The translations under genes and the position numbers were made by a program. 64,000 bases of DNA from Clytia hemisphaerica. Its lineage: Eukaryota; Cnidaria; Hydrozoa; Leptothecata; Clytiidae. Below, piece after piece: positions 1 through 9,403 of the stretch (the first letter of the stretch is position 1; every line of letters begins with the position of its first letter). A model generated the notes under the pieces. That model saw only the letters and a program-made list of their open reading frames with translations, was not told the DNA's origin and did no database searches. The DNA lies in contig CACVBU010000682.1 in the NCBI GenBank assembly GCA_902728285.1, forward strand, positions 1,411,005-1,475,004. Reading direction: 5' to 3'.

Positions 1-634
1 CTACGCTTTAGCACTCGCCCTTGTTGAAAAAAATCGACTCAAACAACATCAACCAAGTCGCATATGCTGATGACCTAAGTGTTGCTGGCCAACTGAAGTT
101 TCTTCTAAGATGGTGGGTAGAGCTTCAAAACGTTGGTCCACATCTTGGCTACTTTCCCAAGAGCTCGAAATCATGGCTAGTAGTAAAGCCAGACAAGTAT
201 GAGCTCGCAAAAGTCCTATTCAAAGGTACGGGTATCAATATCACGAAAATAGGAAAACGCCATTTGGGTGCAGCAGTTGGAACAAACGAATTCAAGATCG
301 AATACATCACAGATTTCGTGAACGACTGGGTTTCACAGCTCAAACTATTTTCCGAGATTGCAAAAGCGTATCCTCAATCTGCGTATTGTGCATTCACCAC
401 TGGTTTCGTGCACAAATTCAACTACCTCATTCGAACTATTCCCGACATGAAAACACTTCTTCAACCAGTAGAAGATGTAATTCGACACCACTTCATCCCT
501 GCATTGTGCGACGGCAGAACCTGTAACGACCATGAACGTCAATTGCTGTCTCTACTAGTGAAGTTGGTTGGATTAGGTATCATTGACGTCACGGAGAATT
601 GTAGAATCGAATTCCAGCAATCCATCAAACCATA
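1..634 (+). pseudogene. Reverse transcriptase C-terminal part of an R2-type non-LTR retrotransposon
   Basis: The open frame from about 21 carries the RT catalytic motif AYADDLS followed by thumb-like sequence (LGYFPKSSKSWLV, then FVHKFNYLIRTIPD and HHFIPAL). This matches the C-terminal half of a reverse transcriptase common in cnidarian and sponge repeats. The window edge cuts the N-terminal part. The first codons in the other frame (YALALALVEK) fit the same protein, so a frameshift lies near base 30. The ORF ends because an inverted-repeat element is inserted at 634; the matching endonuclease half resumes after 1304 on the same strand. RT would copy element RNA at a nicked target. A dead copy is near certain; the exact clade is inferred. 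Confidence 0.8.
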
Positions 635-1304
635 GAGGTATAAAGAAAGACAGGAGATGAATTTGTCGGTAATTGGTCGTTAAAGTCTTTTGATTTCTTT
701 TATGTAATAAATCAAAAGAAATTCTAGGCTCGCCCGATGAAATACGACTTTTTAGTAGAACTCAAGTTTGCTCTGAACATTCTTACTATCAGCATCGAAG
801 ATTTCTAGCCTTCTAATATACGAGAATAAAATAAAATTTAGCTCCACGAAATAAGTTTGCGTTCAATTTTGTCATCCATTAAATTTTGTTTTGAAAAGAT
901 ATTTTCTCCAGCCAGAAAATAAAAAGTTCTGTATAAGCACACACAATTTTAGACCCAATTTGTAGACAAAAAGTCGCTGGAGAATTTTGGAGGAAAGTAT
1001 TAAGCAATAGAGTTCACCTTGAAGAAAATGTTGATCGAAAAATCTTGTCATTTGATGAAGGATTGCAAAGTTTACAGGCCTTTTTTTAATCCAAATATTT
1101 TCTTACACCAATGTCAGAAACAATGAATCTCGTCTCATCTTATTTCCAACACTTAAGTTAGCCAATAAGATTTCACCTATCAACAAAAGAGCTCATTAAA
1201 AATGCACGATAAATGAGATTATGAGCATGCATACCTCGTAATTTTTTTAATCGTAGGGCGAGCATGGTTACAATAGCATACTTCTCCTGTTTCTTTATAC
1301 CTCC
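634..1304. mobile_element. Inverted-repeat element (MITE-like), copy 1, inside the R2-type element
   Basis: The ends are inverted repeats: GAGGTATAAAGAAA at the left and its complement (TTTCTTTATACCTC) at the right, with CAGGAG just inside each. Both flanks show AT. A second copy in opposite orientation, with the same ends and AT flanks, lies at 54510-55920. It has no coding capacity. It splits the retrotransposon ORF between the RT and the endonuclease, so it is younger than that element. Confidence 0.75.
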
Positions 1305-2285
1305 ATGATCAAACACACCCAAGATCTTGTTCGAAAGATCCTTAACCAGAACGTTGATATGGTTGCAGGTAACTCGAATGATCTACCTGATTCACCACCT
1401 GATTCCAAGACTTCATTCAATGAACGAAAGCTGAACGAATTGAAAACGACATCTTCACCAAACTAATTGAAGGCCATCGACGTCGCATGTTCACACGAGG
1501 CATCCACGTGGATATCATAGCTGCCAATAAAATCAGAAGAATTCTCCTTGACGAAAAGAGAATTTTTCGACGCAATTTCCTTACGATATGGTTGGGATAT
1601 TAAAAACCTATCAACCGATTGTGTTTGTGGATGCAAGTTCAACGTGAACCATACCCTTCAATGTAAGTTGAGAGGATTTATCCATATGCGCCATAATGAG
1701 TTGGTCCATATTACGGCCAACTTATCATCCATAGTATGCAAAGATGTGGAGAAAGAGCCGGTTCTCCAGAAGAAATTCGATCGTGATCCTGAACTTCGAG
1801 CTGATATAATGCTAAGAGGGTTTTGGCAACGGCAACAGAAGGCATATCTTGACGTAAGGGTCTTTTCCCCTTTTACCAGAAGTTACCAAAGCCAAAACCT
1901 TGCTAGCACTATGAAGCAGATGGAGAAAGAGAAGAAACGAAAATATATGAAACGAGTCCTTGACCAGGAAAATGGAACTTTTACTCCCCTTGTCTTCTCT
2001 TCCAGTGGTGGAACGAGAAAAGAGACAAAGCGTTTTTAAGGGAGATTAAGCGAACTCATCGCCGAGAAGAATAAATCTTTATCAGAGACTTCCTTTTTTA
2101 TAAAAAGAAAGATTTCTTTCAGTTTAGTCAAATCAGATGTGGTGTGTCTGCGAGGCTCGAGGTCCTGGAGACGCTCTTCGCCTTTCAGTAACACGACAGC
2201 TAATGCAGAGGCCATAAATAGTTTTTCTTCAATTTCAGTCTATTTTTTTAGGTTATTTATAGGAAGTGTGTTGTTTTCTTTTTAG
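1305..2285 (+). pseudogene. Zinc knuckle and restriction-like endonuclease domain of the R2-type element
   Basis: The frame from 1548 reads TKREFFDAISLRYGW, then a CCHC-like knuckle (CVCGCKFNVNHTLQC), then RHNEL and EPVLQ, then R-A-D-I with a D-V-R-V strand about 14 residues later. That spacing fits the R/KPDx(12-14)D catalytic core of restriction-like endonucleases in R2/CRE-type retrotransposons, which nick the target DNA. A TAA at 2037-2039 interrupts the frame, but the same frame continues (SELIAEKNKSLSE, then CLRGSRSWRR) to TAG at 2283-2285. The stretch 1305-1547 is related linker sequence in several frames. It belongs with the RT at 1-634. Inactive as read. Confidence 0.8.
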
Positions 2286-2324
2286 ATTTATTTCATTTAG
2301 AGTTATCTAAACTTTGTTTAGTTT

Positions 2325-3176
2325 ATGGCATGCCAGGACTGCCTATGCGCGTTTATAAAAAAAAATTCTTTGTTAAAAGTATTAAAGAATTTACAACATA
2401 ACTTTTATGTTCAAATACTAAAATCAATTTTCCGACCATGGTCAGAGCCCTTAATCCAGTTCGCAAGCGCATCGACCATTTACAACAAAGACCTGTCGAT
2501 TACAACCGACTATTCAACTCGTATTTGCTACCTATCACAATCTCTAGACCTCCATTTCGATAAATGGGGGGCGTACGGGTTTGACGATGTGACGGTATTA
2601 ACCCTTTTATCCGTCGGTGTTTCGGTGTTTCAAGAAAAATGTGACGGTATTTCGGTGACAAAATTAAGGATTTTACAAAGTTTTGCTGTCGGTGTTGACG
2701 GTAATCCAAGAAATATGCGTCGGTATTTCGGTGTCTGCGATCCCCGTACGCCCCCCACGATAAAGGGTTATGTGCTGCTGCTACTGTTACTCCCCCAGAA
2801 GACGTTTTGGTCTGTTGTCCCAGGATTGAAAAAGTAAAAGTGAATAAACATTATACGTACAAGAAGTGCTCCAAGAAACTTCAAGTTATTGCTGGAACTG
2901 GAATGTGTAATTGTCCAACATGTGGGGGCTTATTTTCAAATAAACCTGCTCAGAGAAGATGGAAGTGTAAAGAAATTCGTTGGGTTTGATCTCAAGACAC
3001 CCGGTGGTACTTTGTATGTGACAATGACAGAAGATCTCCTTGAAAAATATTTTAACGAGACTGACGAAATGAAGTTGAAAAACAGAATTTTGGGTTTACA
3101 AAAACACGATTTTCTTGTCACATCAAAAAAAATAAAAAAAAAAACGGTGAAGGAATTGAAAGAACATATATACTAA
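2325..3176 (+). pseudogene. RPA-like OB-fold / zinc-ribbon protein, interrupted by a MITE and a frameshift
   Basis: Before 2564 the frame reads TIYNKDLSITTDYSTRICYL and stops making sense where a 193-bp element enters. Skipping that element and one 7-bp duplication restores a continuous frame through ATVTPPEDVLVCCP and HYTYKKCSKKL, with cysteines in CNCPTCG. A further one-base shift in the G run near 2925 leads into INLLREDGSVKKFVGFDLK, then DLLEKYF, ending at TAA 3174-3176. The Cys-x-Cys-x2-Cys zinc site followed by an OB-like strand pattern resembles the C-terminal DNA-binding domain of replication protein A large subunit, which binds ssDNA. Such RPA-like ORFs occur in mobile elements. The start is uncertain; homology is moderate. 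Confidence 0.45.
2565..2757. mobile_element. 193-bp MITE with 15-bp TIRs and 7-bp target duplication
   Basis: The ends are perfect inverted repeats TGGGGGGCGTACGGG / CCCGTACGCCCCCCA. They are flanked by the direct repeat CGATAAA at 2558-2564 and 2758-2764. The interior has many copies of TGACGGT/GTCGGT-like words and no ORF of its own. The intact TIRs and duplication suggest a fairly recent insertion. Confidence 0.85.
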
Positions 3177-4243
3177 TCGGGACTTAAATATTTGTTTACT
3201 TTTAAGTTTTTTTTCTATTGTTGTGTTGTCATTAATGAATCAAATTCTCTTTATTTGTTGTTTTTTTAAGGAAAATAATGATGCAGTTTTAACTATATTT
3301 TCTACCTTTCATAAATTTTATGCTTAAGATTTTGACACAAGTTTCACCTTAAGTTGCGATATAATGTTGTGTTCGATTCTTTGAAATGGTTTAATAAATA
3401 GGATTTCTCAAATCGTTTAGATGTAGATTACAAGGAACTTTAATTCGGATTCGAAATATAAGAGCTATAAATCGGAGTTGGACAAATGTTTGTCAGGTAA
3501 TGTTGTATATATCATTTTGTTATACTTATATATATATTAATCTGGTATTTTAAGAAAACAGATTTCGTATTTTATTATTGAATTGCTTTCGTCTCTTGTT
3601 CGTTGTATTATGTACTAAACCAACCTTGTGAGAAAAAGTCTAAAATTTTCTTAACTGTTCGTAATGTTTAATACCAAATAAATCTTCTTTTGAAACAACA
3701 CTACTCACACTAAAGTTTTTTGAATGTATAATTCAAGTTTGCCTTCCACAAGCCAATTTATTCTTTTGATAATTTTTTAAGTTTAGGAAGTAAACGTTTT
3801 TGATTATTATTCTCTAATAAATCGATTCTCGTTAAATTTTAATACTTTGTCGAGTAAACCTTGGTCTTGTTTCTCTTAGCTGCAATGTTTTTGTTAAAGG
3901 GATCCTCCAGTTATTTTTCAAGTATTCCTAATAATTTTAGTATTGGTGAAGTGATTACGAAAATATACTTCATAAAAGTTAAAACGCTCTCATAGAGCCA
4001 TAATTCAAATTTGTAAACAGTGGAAGCTTCATAAAAAAATCTCTCTTCCCCCTTCCTCTTCAAAACAGCTGAAATTGATATATTAGGCATGTGACGTCAT
4101 GGATTGGATAGACTTTTTAATTTGTTTAAAGCAAAGAGAGGGTTAGTGAAAAGCTCATCTTTTTCTTTTTTAAGATAAAACTTTCTTTTCTCTTCTAACA
4201 TTACTTCAAGAAGCTTCTCTTGGAAAAAAAGTAGAATTATAAT
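3177..4243. other. AT-rich gap, no gene seen
   Basis: Long A/T runs and no ORF with recognisable content. It separates the RPA-like remnant from the P2X7-like ORF and may hold the latter's 5' region. Confidence 0.5.
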
Positions 4244-4869
4244 ATGGAAGCTAAAAAAGTTATGGGATTTCAGTTTCAACCAAAACGAAGCACAGAAAAC
4301 ACACCGGCTCCACCGGCTCCACTAGACGTAGATAGAGATGAGACGGGTAGTAACCAAGAGATTCCTTCAGAAAATGGTTTACGGTCAGAAAGAAACGATT
4401 GGTGCAAGTGTGGATGTTGCAGTGTGATGACAGCGTATGGTTTTTTGGAGGAAAAAGAATGCATTTGTTGCCATGAAGTAGTCAAAATGAAGGACCCGTA
4501 TTTTGAAATGGACAAAAACGAACGTGTGACAAAACACCCTGAGTTTGAAAATATGTCTTAGACAAAGGTTATCTTTACATGGGGTTGGTCAGTTTACACG
4601 ACCTTTTCAGTGACTATCTGCCGCCACGTGATAAAGCAACGACAAGAAACTACAGGTATGCTGCCTATAGACATTTCACTTGGTGGGCTCACAGTAAAGG
4701 AAGAAAGAACGTTAGAAGAAGATTGCCAGCTTGTGTTTTGAGAGTCATAAGAGAAAGATTCCCTGCTCCTGATGGTGTATATACAGGTTTCAAGGAAGGG
4801 AAATTTACACCGGAGAGTAGAATGAAATCATGGAGATTACGAAAAGAAGATGAAGAGCTTGTTGAGTAA
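4244..4869 (+). pseudogene. P2X7 cytoplasmic-domain-like protein (one-base frameshift)
   Basis: A 105-residue ORF starts at ATG 4244 with a Pro-rich N-terminus (TPAPPAPLDVDRDE). It has the cysteine cluster WCKCGCC then ECICCHEVV, then TKHPEFENMS. The protein continues in another frame from about 4563 with RYAAYRHFTWWAHSKGRK, LPACVLRVIRERFPAPDG and VYTGFK. These match, in order, the C-terminal intracellular domain of the P2X7 purinoceptor (WCxCGxC, the CC pair, AYR, LPSC, IRxxFP, YxGF). In vertebrates this domain hangs on an ion channel; in invertebrates it also occurs alone or beside transposase-like genes. No membrane segments are present here. A single missing base near 4559 gives the stop. 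The stop at 4867-4869 lies 22 bases from the 3' end of the minus-strand gene, a convergent layout. Confidence 0.8.
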
Positions 4870-4891
4870 AGCTAGAATATATTTTAAGGAC

Positions 4892-7800
4892 TTATACAAA
4901 AGAAAATTCTAAAAAATTAAATCGAAAATCTAAAATTTCTTCCTTTGCCATTCTTGAAAATTTGGTGGAACGCTCGACAGTTTCCACCCGTTCAGGTCTT
5001 TCAGCAGGTGTGATAAAGAGACGTTTCCTCTTCGAAACCGTTTTTCGATCCCCATTAGTAATTGTTTGATAACATCGGATAGCGATATCTCTTAAAAAAT
5101 CGTACGATTTGTCCTTCTTTACTGTCTTGGCCACAAATCTTTTGGAATACGTGTGATAAGCAATTTTGAATCTTCCAACCAACTTCCCCTCTTTCAATGT
5201 TTGTTTTTGCTCGCGATCTATGTTGAGGTTGTGATCTAAGACAGCCAGCACCATACCAAATTCCAAAGACTGACTTCGGCAAATAGCTAATTTTTAAAGA
5301 ATGGAATACCTCCAGGTGCGTAGTAAAGACATTGAGGTTCAGCTTTCGAATATCCTTTTGGAATTCTGCATTGAAAATGATCTTTTTCAACGCTTCATGA
5401 GAACCAGACCCTTCTGTTAGCCAATCATATGCATCTGGGTTGTCGTGTGGAGGGCAACTGGTGTAGTGTTGTCCAGGAAACTCGTGTCGATTGACAATGT
5501 GGTGGATTACACTGTTAAATTGCTCTGCAAGCTCCTCTCCATTTTTATTACAATTTTGAACAGCCCAGTACAAATGATTGACTATCATTGCGGCCCTTTC
5601 AGCCAGCTGCTCCCGTCCTGATTGAAATAAACACAGTTGAAATAAGAATATGTCCACTAAAATTTATGAAAGAATACATACTCGAGTTCTTTAACTTTCG
5701 AATAAATTTCATGGTTACAAATAAGAAAATATCTTAAGGCTTGTTCATCTAGCAAATGTTATGATCTCAGTGCAATCGTAGCATTTTGCTGAAAAATTAC
5801 TGGTTCGTCGTTCAATATACATGGAAGTCAAAAACGAATAAGATACCTTTCTTTTTAGAAGCCTTGATTATTTTCTTCGAAAAACCTTTTGCCATATGCC
5901 ATGGATCGAATTGTTGAAGTAACCATATGAACCGGGGGTCAGTTGCCATCAATTTTTTGATCTGGGTGTTGCGGTCAGTCGAGATTACTTTGAGATCGGT
6001 CAACTCGTCAATAAGCTGCAAGATTGATCTAATAAATCCCTCTTTCTCCATTCCTTGAAAATATGAAATATATGAAGTATTTTATAAAAATTATATATTT
6101 ATCGATCGCCTGAGGGCGATTTTAACAGTGTAGATATACAAGTCAAATCTCGTTTTTGAAATCGAAAGTGAATGTTTGACTCGCTTACCTTTATAAACTC
6201 ATTAGTTTCCTTACATTTTGTCTGAATAGGAGAGATTTTAAATTTTTTTCAGGCTATATCCCATCCCCTTCCTCAAAGTGTAACTTTTTTCTCTAGGGTC
6301 TACGCTTTACTTTTGCTTTGATCATGTGTTATGTACTGACTAATAATGGCAAAAGTTGCAGATCAAATAAAATGTATAACAGCCTTAAGTAGTCTATTGT
6401 ATTCATCACTTTTGTATTGTTTATGACGTCATTCCCCTATCATTTCAATGTTCGTCTCATTTATCCATGTTCATTATGCCACATTATGCTTAGAGCTGTT
6501 AAATTGATTTACTTCGTTAAGCGAGACAATAATTTCACAGCTGTTTTAAAACGCATGCGTAAACATTTTGTTTTTTACTACAACGATTTTGATAGTGAAA
6601 TAAGTGTCCTGAATTGAAATTGCAAGGCCTTAGTAACAAAAAAACGATAAAGTAGGTTTTAAAGAGGTAAGGTTCACTCGACCATTTTACTCGACTTTAT
6701 AATATCGTCTAGCTGCTCTAATCTTGCCATAATTTATCAGAGACAGATCCGCATCGCAGGGTGTAAAGTAATAAACCTTGCCTTCTAAGACTAAACAAAT
6801 AAATGGACAAAGTGAAAATTAATTTCTTAGTGAACACTACAGAAGGTTCTTTCTCCGATGATTTTGTCGGAAATAAGCGATCGCCAACAGTGTGTTTGAA
6901 ACACGCTGACCTAGTTTGGTAGATCAATTGCATATCTTGTTATCCTGGTGGAAGTATTGATTCAAATTGTTTTGAAGGAGACACGTGTCCTTTTCATTAT
7001 CATGTTGAGTAATTTAGTAGATTTATAAATCGAACCTTGTGAATTTTTGCTTTCCTTGACATTTACCACTTTAAAATCCAAGATTTTGTTCGAATCAACA
7101 TCCATCGAAGTGACAGTGCAGTATGTCGCGTTGAAACCAGGGCTATCGCACTGTCCATCAACACTGAGTGAAACGAGCTTATTTCGTGCATTGACCTCCT
7201 TAATGACAGCTTCGTGATGTTCTTTATATGTTTCACGTATTTCTGGGAAGAGATGTTTACCTGAAATGAGAATGGTTATCGTACAATTTTAAAATAATTC
7301 TGAACTGAAAGTAACATAAAATCATTATTTCTAGGTCTAAAATATTCTGTGTATTTAATTAATAAGTAACTTTCTAACCTCTTAAATCGAAGAAGGTACT
7401 TTTTCCCATCACTTTTAAGTTTAATGCGTGTGCAAATCGTTTAAACTTGGGGTATGATATACCAGCCAGCTCAACTGCCGAAGTAACCATCAGATTTCCG
7501 ATACCTGAAATTGAGAATACAATATTGAGAATATCCTTAAAACGAGACTATTCAGAGTTTGAATCAAAGAATTTCAGACTGTTGACAATTTCGTAACGTA
7601 TGTGTCGTTACATCGTTTCCAGTGTTTTTACCTTTCAAAGACATTGCCTTGGGTTGTGAAGCCCATGTGGTTAAACATCCATTTAGACACTCCATTTTAA
7701 CTGAATATTGTGTACCCGCTTGCTGAGACATGATGTTTGATCACAGGTTGCTCGCCACATTTGAGACAAGTTTTCAAGAGTTTTCTCAATTGACTTTCGA

Positions 7801-8034
7801 AGACGAACAGAACTTTGTCCTTTCTGAAGTTGAATGGTCTCCTGGTGGCACGAAAGGCGAGTGGTTCATCGTCATCTTCAGAATCGTTAACCTCCTCTTG
7901 GCTTGGATCAAAGTCAAAGTCGACCTTTTCACTCTTCTTCAATGATTTCTTCAACCAAAAGTCCTCTGGAGTTTCACTAGAATGGAAAGAGTTCAATTCA
8001 TCAGTACAGACATACAGAATTCCTCTGACTTACC
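4892..8034 (-). pseudogene. Multi-exon transposase-like gene with VDGQCDSPG core (gene 2)
   Basis: Exons read down the minus strand: 7976-7632, 7504-7379, 7260-7036, 6053-5847, 5617-4892. A possible first exon ends at the strong donor AG|GTAAGT at 8034. All four introns joining these exons are GT-AG and phase 1. Content in order: an acidic N-terminus (DSEDDDEPLAF), FVFESQLRKLLKTCLKCG, CLTTWASQPKAMSLK, SLSVDGQCDSPGFNATYC, MEKEGFIRS, STDRNTQIKKLM, FDPWHMAKGFSKK, NHLYWAVQNC, HHIVNRHEF, LEVFHSLK, LAVLDHNLNIDREQ, and a basic tail. The D of VDGQCDSPG, the D of STDR and the FDPWH motif suggest an RNase-H-fold nuclease. This family is widespread in fish, corals and other animals. Frameshifts occur near 7700 (extra T) and near 5275 (short deletion before LAVLDHN). 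The superfamily is not assigned. Confidence 0.7.
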
Positions 8035-8075
8035 TATTTTTAACTTGAAGCGCATACAGCCTAGTATAAAAGGTG

Positions 8076-8265
8076 TATATGTGACTCCCCAAGCGATTTA
8101 AAGTACCTGAAAATCGGACCGGTCTAGAGACCGTCTTTAAGGGACCGGTCTTTGGACGCTCGAATGGCCGGTAAAAATTTTTCATAAAGTCTCTTTGGAA
8201 CCGGTCCACCGAGAGGCCGTTTCGAAGCGTCTATTTTAAAGCTTGGACCGGTCCCGACCGGTCTT
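8076..8265 (+). repeat. ACCGGTC-rich dispersed repeat, copy 1
   Basis: Starts with TATATGTGACTCCCCAAG, then GATTTAAAGTACCTGAAA, then five or more ACCGGTC-like words. The same block occurs inverted at 20610-20847, and its first about 35 bases occur at 59653-59686. It lies just upstream of the minus-strand gene 2. Confidence 0.7.
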
Positions 8266-8432
8266 TTCACTTTCGCTTTCGCTTGTTTTCGGCTGCCGGC
8301 ACTCTGTAACACTCATGTTGGAAACGATTTGGAAGGATTTGGAAGTGAATATTTAGAAGTGGCAAGGCATACTTTTTGCTCTTGCTATGATGTTCGATAC
8401 TTCAGAATTTGGTAGTTTTGCTAGGGAATTGC

Positions 8433-8762
8433 ATGGAAAGAATCATTCTACTTAATTTTATTTTAATCTGGTTTTTCCTTCTGCCTTTAAATTTCAGTCA
8501 AGGGAAAAGGGTTGATGATGCAGATGGACTGACACAGACAAGAAGGATGAAAAATCATAGACATAGGGTAGAGGATGTAAAGTCTTACTCATTTCCATTT
8601 AATATTCCTGATTACTCTCAGGTACGTAATAGCCGGGGGGATTGGAACAAGCAGGGTGGTTGGAAAAAATCTCAAAACTTAATAAGCGGGAGGGGTTTAG
8701 AACAAAAATGTCCTGGGTGGAAAATTTTCGAAAAATTTATTAGCGGGAGGGGCGGCTATTAG
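8433..8762 (+). CDS. Possible secreted short ORF with dibasic sites
   Basis: From ATG 8433 the product opens with MERIILLNFILIWFFLLPLN, a hydrophobic stretch that looks like a signal peptide. It is followed by GKR, a TRR and a basic HRHR segment, then SFPFNIPDYSQ. At 8620 an AG|GTACGT donor appears, inside the left end of a MITE, so the ORF tail (8620-8762) is element sequence. There are no cysteines and no family I recognise. It sits in the gap between the two minus-strand transposase-like genes. It may well be chance; low confidence. Confidence 0.25.
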   Translation: MERIILLNFILIWFFLLPLNFSQGKRVDDADGLTQTRRMKNHRHRVEDVKSYSFPFNIPDYSQVRNSRGDWNKQGGWKKSQNLISGRGLEQKCPGWKIFEKFISGRGGY

Positions 8763-8775
8763 GTACCCGAGAGTG
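8614..8775. mobile_element. Short MITE with ACTCTC(A/G)GGTAC ends
   Basis: Left end ACTCTCAGGTACGTAATAGCC resembles the complement of the right end GGCTATTAGGTACCCGAGAGT. The interior has two AATAAGCGGGAGGGG-like blocks. No clear target duplication. Confidence 0.55.
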
Positions 8776-9403
8776 CGTAGAATACACGTTTTTTTACTCA
8801 AACTGAGGCTGGATGTGCCTTCCCATTTCCGCACTAACAAGATTCCTTTGTCACTTTTAGCTGAAAAAGACCAAGACTTTGGGTAGTTGAAAAATGAGTT
8901 TTGGAAAGTTAGGTAGTTTTGTGATTAAACACACGATTTTCCTCACCCTTTCAAAACTTGTGTTCGGTTATCCCAGGAAAAAGAGTGGAAGGATTCTGGA
9001 AAAGTGACAATAATCTAATACGAAAATTAGAATTTTATACAAAACGTTGGTATTTGCTGGAAATAATCTGATAGTGAATACTAGTAAAGAGAACACAAAG
9101 TAAAATTTGAACTGAGTAAAAATTTACAAAATGAATAAAATCAACAAATACTACAATAATTCTGACATGTTCCTAGACCTCTGTGTAAAATGAAAATTTC
9201 ATCTCTACACAATTTTTGTCCCGGTTTTGGCGGTTTATGACCTAATTCTACCTGACTATCTCATTTAAAAAAATTTCAATTGTTTTTTCTAGATAAAGCA
9301 GCTCAAAGTAGATTTCGAGAACTGAGACAAGATTAAATCAATTAGAAAAAGATGTTTCAAGAGAAAGATAAAATTTCAAGGAAAAGTTTTAACCATATGA
9401 CTA

